From the NCBI GenBank assembly GCA_018398765.1, contig JAHBMJ010001388.1:2034-31612 (forward strand): a stretch of 29,579 nt of DNA, given 5' to 3'. Shown here piece by piece: positions 20,546 to 29,579 of this stretch. Position 1 is the first letter of the stretch, and the number at the start of each line of letters is the position of its first letter. The DNA is from Chromera velia (lineage: Eukaryota > Sar > Chromeraceae). Both the position numbers and the translations under genes were made by a program. The notes beneath the pieces were generated by a model. That model was not told the DNA's origin and did not search any database. It saw only the letters and a list, made by a program, of their open reading frames with translations.

Positions 20546-21442
20546 TGCAGGTAAAACCGGAGCTCGTTTATTCAGGACCCTTCAAGCTGACAGACCCTCT
20601 GGAAGGTCTGTCACTCCCTCTCTCCCGGCTTTTCTTTTCTCTTCTTCACCTTTTCTGAGACATCGCTTCCCTTCCCTTCCCTTCGCTTCTTTCTCCCTGT
20701 GATCTGTTTGAAGGACAGACGAGAAGTAGAAAGCTCGCAAGATGACGCTGCATGTTCACATGCAGTGATGTAGGTCTAGGTCAAAAAGTGTTTGCTTTCT
20801 CTCTGTGTCTGCGCGCACACATGTTCGCATAGATGCCCATATATTAATACATGGATCTCAGCATGCACGAACCCCCCTTCCATTCCCCGTCTGACTGTGC
20901 ATGTGCAGGTACCCCCCTAAACGTCGGCCAAGCCCTGCTCAGCCCCACGAGAACCTACGCCCCAATCGTGGCGGAGCTCCTGAACAGCCACCGTTCTCTG
21001 GTCACGGGCATCGTCCACTGCTCAGGAGGAGGACAGACCAAGTGCTTACGGTCAGCTGAGCTCACTCAAAGGATGCATGACGTCTCAGCGGGAGAGAGTC
21101 CTTAGCGGAAGACAGACAGTCACGTGAAGGGAGAAGAGACAAGGGGGGGTGCACATGCGCGAGATAGGATGCGGAGAAACAGTGAAGAAGCAGGTGCTCA
21201 AATCCCATTCAACCGAACACAAAAGAGCGACTGCAGGGCAGCAGGAAAGGCACAGAACGTTTTTGCAGGGTGATCAAATCAGAGGATGATCAAAGAAAGG
21301 CTTGGGGACTCGGGAAAAAGTTTGCTTGGGGACTCTAGCCTTTTCTGAGCTCCCATAGCATGTTGAGCTTCATTCAGGCAGAGCTTTCCTCTCTCTCCCT
21401 CTGTCTCTCTCTTTCTCCCTGTGTGTGTCTGTGTCTCCCCCG

Positions 21443-21473
<31 letters not shown>

Positions 21474-22789
21474 CGGGGGGGTGCGTCCGCGTGCAAATGC
21501 TGGTTCGGGTGTGGCTGCTTGCTTTTGCTATTCTGTGCGATCTATCGGTCGCTTCTTTTGGCTGCTCTGACTCTTTACATCCTGGTGTCTTTTCCCTCTT
21601 TCTCTTTTCCCTTGCGTATGCGTGTGAGTGAGTCCCCTCAGGTTCGGATCATCAGTCCGATACAGGAAAAACAACCTGTTTCCATGCCCGCCTCTTTTCA
21701 AGGTCAGCCAACCTGTCTACACTTTCATTCAAGGGGGGCAAATGGGTGTGCAAACCTGCCAAAGCAGAATGTTGACCTGCGTGTGCCTGATTTTTTCTTG
21801 TGTCTGTTCAATTCCTGAAAGCTATATGTTTCCTGTGACGTTTTGGACCTCAATGGGGTCACTGTCTGTCTGTCTGTCTGTCTGTCTGTGTGTCTACCTA
21901 CCCAGTTCCTTGGCGGCTTGGCTGTTCCCTCCCTTCACTCCTCTACCCCCTCCCTCCCTCCCTCTCTGGCTTCACGGCGTTGTGTTGTGTTGTGTTGCAG
22001 GCCATTCAAAAGGCGTGCTCCTCATCCTGGAAGGAAATGTATCAGGTCTTCAACATGGGTCATCGCCTCGAGGTTTGTCGGTCGGGGTGGGGTGAGGGGT
22101 GGAATGCATGAAGCTGGATGTTCGACTGCATTCAATTTATTCAGTTCTGAGTGAGTGTGTGAGTGTGTGTGTGCGCGCGCGCGTGCGTGCGTGTGCGTGT
22201 ATGTCTACGCGTTCATGTGTCTTGCTCTTTCATGCCTGGAGTGCGCCCACATTGATTCATGCCCTGATTCACGACGCAGATCTACGGCCCTCCCGAGCTA
22301 GTTGCTGTGCTGAGCGCGATCTGTCAAAAGTACAAACTCGACTGTCAACAAGTGGGCGTCGTCGAGAAGAGCGATTCGACTTCTGGTCAGTAGTTTCCTT
22401 CATAGATTCCTGTGTCTCTTGCCGTGTCTGTCTGCCTGTCAGCCTTTTGTTGAAGTTCGTCAGGCTCATTGAGTCGGAGTGTCCTGTCTACTGCTTCGGT
22501 CGGTCGGTCGGCCTCTCAGCCACGAGTTTTTGCCCTTCCAACAAGTAGAAAGGAGGTGTGTTTTCGTATGCTTGAGCTCTCTCTCTCTCTCCCTCGCTCT
22601 CTCTCTGTGTGCGCGCGCGTGTGCAAGCAGAGGAACCCTGCCTGTATTTGCACGACTTTCCTTTTCCCGTCCGTACACAAATGGACGAATCAATAAATGA
22701 ATGAATGAATGAATGAATGAATGAATGCAGGAAAGAACCAGGTGATCGTGCAGGGTGAATTCGGGGAGTTTTCCTATGAGGGACCCTGA
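17453..22789 (+). CDS. purM: Phosphoribosylformylglycinamidine cyclo-ligase (AIR synthetase), Bacteroidetes-like type
   Basis: Thirteen exons: 17453-17560, 17644-17707, 18320-18393, 18710-18814, 18955-19054, 19435-19585, 20082-20172, 20551-20605, 20909-21050, 21642-21702, 22001-22072, 22280-22385, 22731-22789. All introns are GT-AG and phases agree; 1188 nt, 395 residues, close to the 390 of bacterial relatives. The enzyme closes FGAM to AIR with ATP, step five of purine synthesis, probably in the cytosol since no transit peptide is seen. Motifs: H-A-D-G-A-G-T-K-S (53-61, nucleotide-binding region), D-D-L-I-C-V-G (90-96), G-G-E-T-A-D-V-G-D (144-152), G-S-N-G-L-T (204-209), S-P-T-R-T-Y-A-P (261-268), H-C-S-G-G-G-Q-T-K (286-294) and V-F-N-M-G-H (333-338). 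The N-terminus (R-Y-A-D-R-G-V-S) and [10 protein letters not shown] match the Bacteroidetes form rather than the eukaryotic GART fusion. It is a stand-alone enzyme here. Confidence 0.93.
17931..18057 (+). repeat. Four-copy tandem repeat with acceptor-like ends in intron 2 of purM
   Basis: Four copies of a 32-36 bp unit starting ATAATCTGCTTGCGTGTGGT, at 17931, 17967, 17999 and 18031. The first two copies are each preceded by CTGCAG behind a pyrimidine-rich stretch, so they look like unused 3' splice sites. Intron 2 is the longest intron of the gene (612 bp). Confidence 0.9.
18229..18358 (+). repeat. 73-bp-period duplication of the exon 3 acceptor (purM)
   Basis: About 56 bp at 18229-18285 recur at 18302-18358 with a few mismatches. 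Both copies carry the pyrimidine tract, TTTCAG and the start of exon 3. Only the second copy continues into the conserved [10 protein letters not shown] segment. The period of 73 breaks frame if the first acceptor is used. No copy of the short insert lies between the halves. Confidence 0.88.
18871..18979 (+). mobile_element. Short splice-site insertion, copy B (purM intron 4 / exon 5)
   Basis: An exact 25-bp direct repeat, 18871-18895 and 18955-18979, corresponds to the first 25 bases of exon 5. It flanks a 59-bp insert (18896-18954). The insert begins TGCATACAG, forms a 7-bp stem (18898-18904 with 18915-18921), carries the 20-mer CTGTATGAAAGTAAATGCAT (18915-18934) and ends in TGTACAG, the acceptor in use. 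The upstream copy has no AG directly before it, so the acceptor may have come with the insert, or the old one has decayed. Confidence 0.88.
19998..20094 (+). mobile_element. Short splice-site insertion, copy C (purM intron 6 / exon 7)
   Basis: A 26-bp direct repeat, 19998-20023 and 20069-20094 (one mismatch), spans TGTTCTGTTGCAG and the first 13 bases of exon 7. It flanks a 45-bp insert (20024-20068) that carries CTGTATGAAAGTAAATGCAT (20050-20069) next to the second copy. The 5' part of the insert differs from copies A and B and lacks their perfect stem. Use of the first acceptor would shift the frame (period 71) and reach a TGA. Confidence 0.86.
20461..20545 (+). repeat. (GTGC)n/(GT)n microsatellite next to the exon 8 acceptor (purM)
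   Basis: GTGC, GTGA and GT repeats fill the end of intron 7 up to TTTGTGCAG. They replace the usual pyrimidine tract with alternating purine-pyrimidine sequence. Confidence 0.95.
20589..20612 (+). other. Perfect 8-bp hairpin over the exon 8 donor (purM)
   Basis: GACAGACC (20589-20596) and GGTCTGTC (20605-20612) are exact complements separated by an 8-base loop. The exon 8 / intron 8 junction lies between 20605 and 20606, inside the 3' arm, so the 5' splice site could be masked in the pre-mRNA. Confidence 0.7.
21444..21481 (+). repeat. Poly-G tract (G30-C-G7) in intron 9 of purM
   Basis: Thirty uninterrupted G residues, one C, then seven G residues, on the sense strand of a transcribed intron. 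The sequence can form G-quadruplexes in the RNA. Its exact length in the assembly should be treated with caution. Confidence 0.9.
22694..22727 (+). repeat. (TGAA)n microsatellite at the last acceptor of purM
   Basis: About eight TGAA units run directly into TGCAG of the final exon. This acceptor has no pyrimidine tract. Confidence 0.95.
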
Positions 22790-24880
22790 GGGGGGGAGGG
22801 CCTTTTAGAGCTTAGCATTTCATGTATGAAGAATTGATTGGAGAAGAGGGGAAGGGGAGGAGGGTTCTACAGTAGAGAGAGAGTACCAGGTTGAGGGGAA
22901 GGTGGGAGAGGAAGAAGGGTTGGAAGGAAGGTTGGGGTGTGATTATCCACAGGCAGAGAAGAAAGAGAGATTTCATTAATATGCGAGCGAGAGCCCGCGC
23001 TTAAACCAATAATAGTCCACTGACTGGCTTCCCTTAGTCGTCTTCTTTCTGTCTTTTTGATATTCTGTCCTGTCTCTTTCCGAAATCGGTTAACCTTTTC
23101 TGGTCGGCATGATATGAATGTACAGGGGTTCTGTGTATTCTTTCCTCTTCCTCCCTGCTTCCCCTCCTCCCCTTGCAAGGCTTTTGCTGTTCGACTAGAC
23201 CCAGCCCTTCGATTCTCGTTTGTACGTGAGAAAGAGAGCTGAAGCATTCAACGGAAGCAAAGTTGAAATGGACTGACTAGACACTCTCTCTGTGCCTCCA
23301 GAGGGACAATAGAGAAGCAAAGCTGAAAGAAAATGGACTGAAAAGACACTCTGTGCCTCCAGAGGGACAATAATAACATGTTCCCCTGTGATTATCTGTT
23401 TGTCTTTGTCTCTCTTCGTGTGTCCAACAACCTATCTGTCTCTCTGGCTGGCTGGCTGGCTGGCTGGTTGTCTTTCCTTGCGTCCATTTGCATCTCCTTC
23501 AAGCCATGCAGCCGGACGGATCTCTTGAAAGGGACAGGCAAGCTTTCGCTTGGCTCTGTATGACATCCGGCAGCATTTGCATCGGACGAAGCGGGAGACG
23601 CATTCAACCCCTCACTCAGCGTGAGAACGGCTGTCGAAGGGGCAGGTTGAAGATCTGAGAGTCGGACAGGAGCAGATAGAAGAGATGTTGAGGAAAGGAA
23701 TAAAAAAGACATGCAGGAAAAAAGGGGGCTGTCTGTGTTGACAAATTCCGTCGTTGAGATGAATTAAACATTGAAAAACAAATGTTGATTGTCTCTGCCA
23801 GTCTACAGGGGGACCGTGAGGTTTCCCTTTTTACCCCTTCTGTCCTTCTTAATATTTATTTGTGCTCTGTCTTCATTGTGCTTGACCGATTACCTCGCTG
23901 TGTCTGCGTCTGACTGAGAGGAATTGTCCTTCGAAGGAAAGCAAGTTGCAGCTGCGCAATTCGGCAGCAGCCGAAGAGAGGAGGGCAGAGAAGAAGAATG
24001 CAAGGCAGTCGAATTCTAAAAGGCATACAAAGGGATGACACGGTGAAGACTAGGGTGAAGACTGTGAGACACGTTTTCAGAGATCTGCAGAAGCTACGAA
24101 AAAAAGAAACCACGAAAGGAAGCCTGGTCGTCACATCCTTTCTGAGTCAATCGAGAGAAAAGTGCCGACTGCTCGATGTCTCTTCGTTTGCTGGCCGAGA
24201 TGATCGGAGCTGCCTTCCGAATGAATCTTCAAATTGAAGAGAGAGAGAGAGAGAAATGCGGGCGTACAGTCTGGAGAAACCTACCTTGTCATACAACGAT
24301 GAATTCAGGAAAAGGCCGATTCTGTCAAGACAAGATGGTGTGAGCCCAGGAGAATCGATATCGAGGGTCCGCAAGAGACGAAAGCAACATAAAGCAGACA
24401 AATCACAACCAATGCCCTGCATGCAGACAAAGACTGTGCATGCCCGCATTGTGTTATGCTTTGAAACACACAGTATTCAGACATCAAGAATAATAAATAA
24501 TCAAAGTTTATCATCAACTAGATCATCATTCATTCATCATGCAATTATTGATCCGCGCGGATCTTGTTGAGCTTCGATCTGCATCATAATAATCATATTA
24601 AGGTACTAAACAGACCTAGTATCTACACCAAGATGTTATTTTAGCTCTAGTGATAATGTTTAGAGAAATAATAAAATTTAGTTTAGAACTGGGTTTAGAA
24701 GATAATTTTACCTTATTTTGGTCACGCCTTCGGCAAGCTAAATAGTTTCAAATAAAGCCGTGTTTTTTGGTGTTATCACGCATTTTGACTTGAAGTAACT
24801 TAGAGTTTTGCTACACCTACGGTACGGCGTTTTATGATTAAGTTTATTAGCGTCGGCTATAATGTAGCTGAGGTTCCACA
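22790..24880. other. Intergenic region downstream of purM
   Basis: The first part should be the 3' untranslated region of purM. It holds a 60-bp tandem duplication, a CTGG microsatellite near 23440-23465 and several short open frames without recognisable similarity. From about 24480 the DNA is AT-rich and featureless to me. Confidence 0.5.
23254..23372. repeat. Two-copy tandem repeat, 60-bp period
   Basis: Copies at 23254-23313 and 23314-23372 share GAAGCAAAG, ATGGACTGA and GTGCCTCCAGAGGGACAATA, with small indels between them. Confidence 0.88.
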
Positions 24881-25635
24881 GCGTCCGAAAGCGTCCGAAA
24901 TTTGCATGCATGCCCGAGGCCTTTTTTTTTTGGCCTGGAAAGCGAAGTTGAGAGGGCACTTAACAAAAATTGCACCCCCACAGACCACGCGGGCGTTTGA
25001 CGTTGACAGGAAGATCTGATGCACGCCAGGGGAGGCCCTGGAAAGACAATTGAGCTGAGGGGGGACCTAACGAATTTAAGCTATGAATATTAATAAGAAC
25101 AATTAATTTTGCTTTCCGGGCCATTCGCACGGATACACATGGAGTGTGTCAGATGCACACGGCTTAAGAACTCAATTATAAGCGTCTGAAAGGGCCCCAC
25201 CCGGCAAGTCGCTGCACATATCTGCAGACTGAGAACCTCTATCATGCCTCTGTCATACATACAGTGACTGTTACATGTATCTGACGCACTATGTGTAAAT
25301 GGCCCGGAAAACGAAAATACCTTTGGACTCCGAAGCACTTGAGTTAATTGTGTTAAGTGCCCCCCCAGTAATCTTTCCAGGGTATTAGAATGCGTACGTT
25401 AATTTTTAATCGATCGTCAAAAAAGTTGGGCTGTGATCTAAATAGGTGTGGAATAGCGTGGAAGCCCATATCCACGAAGGGAGACGTGCTCTGATCTAAT
25501 TTGCTGGCGCGTGAGCGGCGCGGCCCCAGAAAAATATAAAGTGCGCGCGGCAGCGCACGTGTGCGCGAATTGCGGCGGCGTGGCACGCGGCGGCTCCTAG
25601 GCGGCGGCACGTATATTATCGCTAGTGCTAGGAAA

Positions 25636-25714
25636 AGGTTCAAGGTTCAAGGTTCACTTCGAAGTAATAAACTTGAATTAGGTTCAAAAACAGGTTCAAA
25701 AACAGGTTCACTTT
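25636..25714. repeat. AGGTTCAA-type short tandem repeat, copy 1
   Basis: Repeats of AGGTTCAA and CAGGTTCAAAAA follow a very GC-rich stretch (25505-25615). The same pairing of a GC-rich stretch with CAGGTTC repeats occurs at 26260-26366. Confidence 0.8.
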
Positions 25715-26312
25715 TAATTAATAGAAACATCATTTTTTTGTGTTATTTTATGCCTTTAAATTAGGCTTTAATGCATTTTTAGAACGTTTCATTATAGAAT
25801 CTATGCCTTAGTAGTGTTTTTAAATAGTTTAAATCAATATTTACGCTCACATTAGGTGCTAGTCTCAAGTTATTCACTGTTTATAGTCAAAAATTAGTAA
25901 TCAAGATCCGGAGACGGCAGTAGCAAAAGCAAGCAGAGGGACTGCTGCCGGCATGAGTCTGAAACAGCCCCTCCAAAAAGACATTGTCAATTACACTGTC
26001 GTACAGACTGCTGTCAAACAAACTCTATAGTTCCTCATTCCTTCAGTGGAGACTGTCCGTTTTGATGCGGGGCCTTGTAAGTGGAAAACTTGGTAAGTTA
26101 CGTGTACTTCTTCACTTCTGCAACCGTCAGCATGAGTTTTTATACTGACATATAATACTGACATATGCTGACATGCGTCTGTCCGACACAATAGATTGAA
26201 CCGGCTAGGGATAGTTGCTGTACATGCGGCTCCGGCTCCTTATTTCACCTATATGGGCCGCGGGCGGCACAGGTCTGGCCGGCCTTGTGCGAGTGGCCGC
26301 GCGTCTGGCCTC

Positions 26313-26366
26313 CAAAACAGGTTCAAAACAGGTTCAACAGGTTTAAAACAGGTTCAACAGGTTTAC
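26313..26366. repeat. CAGGTTCAA-type short tandem repeat, copy 2
   Basis: Five units of CAGGTTCAA or CAGGTTTAA follow a GC-rich stretch, as in copy 1. Confidence 0.8.
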
Positions 26367-26578
26367 TTTTTCAGATTTAAACCTTTTCTTAATGAACCTT
26401 TTCCCAGCCGTAATTATCGCAGCCCCGGAAATTAGCCTTTCCTATATTTTACCGGCATTGAGTTTGATACGCGGCGAGCTACATGCAGAAATTAAGCTTA
26501 GCCAATTTAATAAAATGGTTCGATTATATGACAGTCCACGCGCCAATTTTAACCACAGTTTTCTATAAAAATTCAAAA

Positions 26579-26622
26579 TCGAAAGACTTTTGGAAGACTT
26601 GAAATTTCAGAAAGTCTTTCGA
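26579..26622. repeat. 12-bp inverted repeat (hairpin)
   Basis: TCGAAAGACTTT (26579-26590) and AAAGTCTTTCGA (26611-26622) are exact complements around a 20-base loop, in AT-rich repeat DNA. Confidence 0.8.
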
Positions 26623-27635
26623 CAACTCAAAATTTAAAATCTCACCACGACACCTCGAGGATCCGATACTCACAGAATTGAACCTTTGAGTTGAACTTCG
26701 AACAGTCTGACCTTTGTGAACCTTCTGACAGCTTCTAAGCCTCTACCAGCTTACTTCTTTCATACTCCTGCTTACGGAAAGCATCCGTACACATACTTAC
26801 TAGCCTCACCTTCCTTATTCTAGCCAACTTGCATCACTGTCATCTACTCCTGGCAGTCCAAACCATAACTGTACCTAGCTGTCACTGAGCCGTCTCCTTT
26901 CTAGAACAGCTAGCAATGGTCACTCTCTCTAGCCTCACTTTACTCCCAGATATCTAAGAGCCATAGAGGAGCTACTAGCTGTGTCCTAGCGCTAACCCAG
27001 CTTGTAGTAGTTGCTTGCCTTATGAGTGGTCTGTGCGTACCCGAGGCTACATACGTTGTCAGCGGTTTGTACATGCGCAAAGTGGCTCCCAGAATATCTG
27101 ATACTCCCAATAGAGTTTTGTAAGTGCTCTCCAGCTACGCTTTCCAGGCCATACAGTACCATGCAGCCCGTCAGATCCTGTCAGATCTGACATACTACGT
27201 GTGCAAATGGCCTGGAAAGCGAAATTACCTTTAGACTCCGAAGCATTTGACTTGTGTTAAGTGCCCTCTCAGCAATCTTTCTGGGGTATCAGAATGCGTA
27301 CGTCAATTTTTAATCGTCAAAAAAGCTGCTTGCGATCCGCCACTCATATATAGGGATGCGGCATACATGAAAAACCTTTAATCATCAAGCTTGCATCATG
27401 AGCGGTCTGTGCACGCCCGAGGCTGCATACGTTATGAGCGGTCTGTGCGTGTGCAAAGTGGCTCCCAGTAGAGTTTATCTGACGCAAGTAAGCTTACGAA
27501 CGGCCCCGGAAAGCAAGTAAAAGCAAGAAAAATGAGAACAGCACTAGATTAACGCATGCCAGCCAGTCGACCGCATGGGCAGTTGCACCGACTTCNCCCC
27601 CCCCGGGAAAAAAGCCTGGGGGTAAGCTGAAACCC

Positions 27636-27871
27636 ATCTGACGCACGCATAGCGTAAATGGCCTGGAAAGCAAAGCTAAGAGGGCACTTAACAAAAAATA
27701 TACCCCCCAGACCACATGGATGGCTGCGTCCGACGTTTACAGGAAGATCTGACGCACGCCAAACTTGGCCCCGGAAAGACAATTCAGCTAAGGAGGCACT
27801 TTCTAAATTTAAAGCAGGGGCAACAAGAATAAATTTCACTTTCCGGGCCATTCGCATGGAGTGCGTCAGAT
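27636..27871. mobile_element. Best-defined MITE-like unit of the cluster
   Basis: The left end ATCTGACGCACGCAT with AAATGGCCTGGAAAG is matched by the right end CTTTCCGGGCCATTCGCAT with GTGCGTCAGAT in inverted orientation. The unit is 236 bp, non-coding, and contains a further internal copy of the terminal motif at 27747. I see no clear target-site duplication. Confidence 0.6.
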
Positions 27872-27926
27872 CAGCCTTTCGGGGCCGGGTTTTTGGTGAA
27901 AGACACTGCGTGCATCTGACCCCAGG

Positions 27927-28166
27927 TGCATGGCTGGGGTATTTCTATTTTGTAAGTGCCCCCCGCTTCGCTTTCTGTAGCTTTCCGGGGCTATGTATGC
28001 GTGCATGGGCTGGGGTATGTATTTCTGTTTTGTAAGTGCCCCCCGCTTCGCTTTCCGGGGCCATGCATGCATGCGTGGGCTGGGGTATTTCTGTTTTGTA
28101 AGTGCCCCCCGCTTCGCTTTCCGGGGCCAAATTGTAAGTGCCCTCCAGCTACGCTTTCCGGGCCAC
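27927..28166. repeat. Tandem repeat built from the terminal motif
   Basis: TGTAAGTGCCCCCCGCTTCG occurs at 27951, 28031 and near 28097, each followed by CTTTC and (mostly) CGGGGC, then GGGCTGGGGTAT in the first two. A diverged fourth unit starts near 28134. Each unit contains the inverted form of the terminal repeat found in the surrounding mosaic. Confidence 0.85.
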
Positions 28167-28429
28167 AGACAGTGAGGGCTTAGTGAGTTTTCTGTCACTG
28201 TGAATTCGAATCCTCGATACGTCCACTTCTCGCATTGTCCACCATCAGTGACTCCCTTTCCAAGCATACCAGAACACGTGTAGCAGCGACGATTTGACGT
28301 GAGAAACCGTGAACATCTTTTTCTTGCGCCAGAGAGACGGTGCGCGGGCATCATTCCTCTCACAGTGTGGTACCGACGATTTTCTTCACCATTCCCCTCC
28401 AGAATTTCCACTCTTTTCTCCCGACAAAA

Positions 28430-29254
28430 ATGTCGCAAGCATCCTACAGATTCCAGAGCTCTCCTCCAGGTTTGTTGTGACCGTTTTGTCTTTCTCTGTG
28501 GGTGGAGACTTGTACCTCACTTCTCTGCTCACCCCGATTTCGGACATTGTCTTCTTATCTCCCTGACCATTTTGCAGCCGAGGAAGACCTGTGCAGGATC
28601 GGAACTGTGTCCCTGCAGAGAATAGACACTGTGATATGTTCGCTCATTGAGCACGCTCGCCCGACTGCACAGGTGAGCTGCGTAGAGTGTCCGTCTACGT
28701 GCTTGGGATTTCTGTGTTGGCACAGTTGAAGCCAAGTTCCCAGTCTCTTCGTTCTCACTTCTTTGTTTGTTTCTGATAATGAGCTGCCCCGTGGGCTTCA
28801 ACTGCAGGAAATATCGGAGCTTGCCTCGGACAAAGAAGGCTTCGGCTTGGCGTTGGTTCTTCTCCGGTTTGTCCGAACGGTCAGCCGGAAATCAAAACCC
28901 CTTGGTCCCTTTTCAAATCCCAATCTTTGCGACAAAAACTTTCGAACAGCGGTGTGGGAGGACTTGAAGTGATTGTCCTCTCTTGCATGCGTGGCTTTTG
29001 TGTGTGTGCAGGGACGGTCACTTCTGCCCCTGGCAAGTCTTGACCTTTCGGGTAAGTGGCGGAAGAGGTGAACCGATTCCTTTCTCGACGACTTCTCGAC
29101 CTTCCTTTTCATGGTATTTGTGTTCAAGATTGGTCTTGCATTTTTTAGCTTTTCCGGATTTTTGTCCCCGTCTCCATCCTTCCCGAATAACTTCCTCCAA
29201 ATGTTGTCCGTCAGTGACTCTTTCTTTCTGTTCCAGCAAGGCAGCCTTTTGTAG
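28430..29254 (+). CDS. Probable small five-exon gene, unknown function
   Basis: Exons 28430-28469, 28578-28672, 28808-28866, 29012-29051 and 29237-29254 join in phase into 83 residues ending in TAG. The second exon is the best supported: acceptor TTTTGCAG, donor CAG|GTGAGC, with a helical-looking product (C-R-I-G-T-V-S-L-Q-R-I-D-T-V-I-C). The third gives E-I-S-E-L-A-S-D-K-E-G-F-G-L-A and the fourth D-G-H-F-C-P-W-Q-V-L-T-F with donor GTAAGT. The start codon and the tiny final exon are guesses. The final exon has a good pyrimidine tract before CAG, but the gene may instead continue past the window. I do not recognise the family. Confidence 0.45.
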
Positions 29255-29579
29255 GCCCCACGCCTTTTTGGCTCGCTCCCTTTTGCAGAAATTCGTACAT
29301 GCCTGTATGCAGGCTTCTCGCTGAGTGCCCGCAAGCTGAAACTCCTTTTATCCTCCCTTCCCTCGGGGCCTGGAATTGTGGAGACGCTCAGATGCGGTCA
29401 GTCAACGGATAGGCGACGGGCTGCAGTGCCAGGGATACCTCCGTAGATGAAAACCTTCGCGTGATAGGGCAGCGCCAGCAGTATCAGGGGAGAAGTAGGG
29501 GAGGCTTTGCCTTCCTTTCTGTCACAGCGACGAAACAATAACCTCCCCATTCATTACGTTTTTCTGACTCGAACTGTTC
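29255..29579. other. Window end, unassigned
   Basis: No feature is supported. A short minus-strand frame near 29390-29490 reads L-I-L-L-A-L-P-Y-H-A-K-V-F-I-Y-G-G, which looks protein-like. It could be an exon of a gene beyond the window, but nothing confirms it. Confidence 0.3.

Larger units (their letters stand above)
24937..28166. repeat. Mosaic of inverted-terminal-repeat elements
   Basis: A terminal motif of the form ATCTGACGCA, 10-18 variable bases, then GGCCYGGAAAG occurs at least six times forward (starting near 25014, 25279, 27185, 27477, 27636, 27747). It occurs three times inverted (near 25111-25154, 27139-27177, 27839-27871). Two blocks are each present twice: block X (24937-25154 and 27659-27871) and block Y (25279-25428 and 27185-27330), all forward, but in the order X-Y then Y-X. 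No transposase frame was found between them, so these look like non-autonomous DNA elements or a terminal-repeat-derived array. One ambiguous base lies at 27596. Confidence 0.75.

Noticed and set aside
23392-23712. 106-codon minus-strand frame downstream of purM
   Set aside because: Partly built on a CTGG microsatellite and without similarity to any family I know.
24001-24237. 79-codon plus-strand frame downstream of purM
   Set aside because: Lys/Arg-rich and possibly coding, but with no recognisable motif or splice context; left unannotated.
27596-27596. Ambiguous base N in a C-rich run
   Set aside because: A sequencing or assembly ambiguity, not a biological feature.
24937-28166. Transposase gene inside the terminal-repeat mosaic
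   Set aside because: All frames there are short and composed of repeat sequence; no transposase motif is seen.

Overview
This window is nuclear DNA from a eukaryote, most likely a single-celled alga or other protist. The grounds are dense GT-AG introns, short exons (42-730 nt), long pyrimidine and microsatellite tracts, a non-LTR retrotransposon and no bacterial-style operons. A chromerid alveolate such as Chromera would fit the intron-rich layout, but that is inference; no rRNA or organellar marker is present to settle it.

Layout. (1) 97-1227, plus strand: an intronless gene for a membrane-anchored protein of unknown function. (2) 1228-3560: intergenic DNA full of microsatellites. (3) about 3561-10156, minus strand: a long, decayed LINE with an ORF1-like part, an APE-type endonuclease, a reverse transcriptase and a terminal CCHC knuckle, ending in a hairpin and a pentamer tail. 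(4) 10746-16645, minus strand: an 11-exon gene for a zuotin/DNAJC2 (MPP11) ribosome-associated J protein with two C-terminal SANT domains, 759 residues. (5) 16646-17452: a shared divergent promoter region. (6) 17453-22789, plus strand: a 13-exon gene for AIR synthetase (PurM, purine synthesis), 395 residues, of the kind typical of Bacteroidetes. (7) 22790-24880: intergenic. (8) 24880-28170: a mosaic of inverted-terminal-repeat elements and tandem repeats. (9) 28430-29254, plus strand: a probable small five-exon gene of unknown function.

The two large gene models were built by hand from splice sites, reading-frame phase and family similarity. Every junction keeps phase and both totals divide by three (2280 and 1188 nt).

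The most striking observation is at 3' splice sites. Five of the 22 introns in the two divergent genes carry a direct duplication of the acceptor or of the first bases of the following exon. In three of them (one in the J-protein gene, two in the AIR synthetase gene) the two copies are separated by a 45-59 bp insert. The inserts share an identical 20-mer, CTGTATGAAAGTAAATGCAT, always in the sense orientation of the host gene and always just upstream of the acceptor in use. This looks like a very short mobile element that inserts at exon starts with a 25-32 bp target duplication and moves the 3' splice site downstream, an introner-like behaviour. The donor sites are also unusual: C is the commonest base at intron position +3 (12 of 22).
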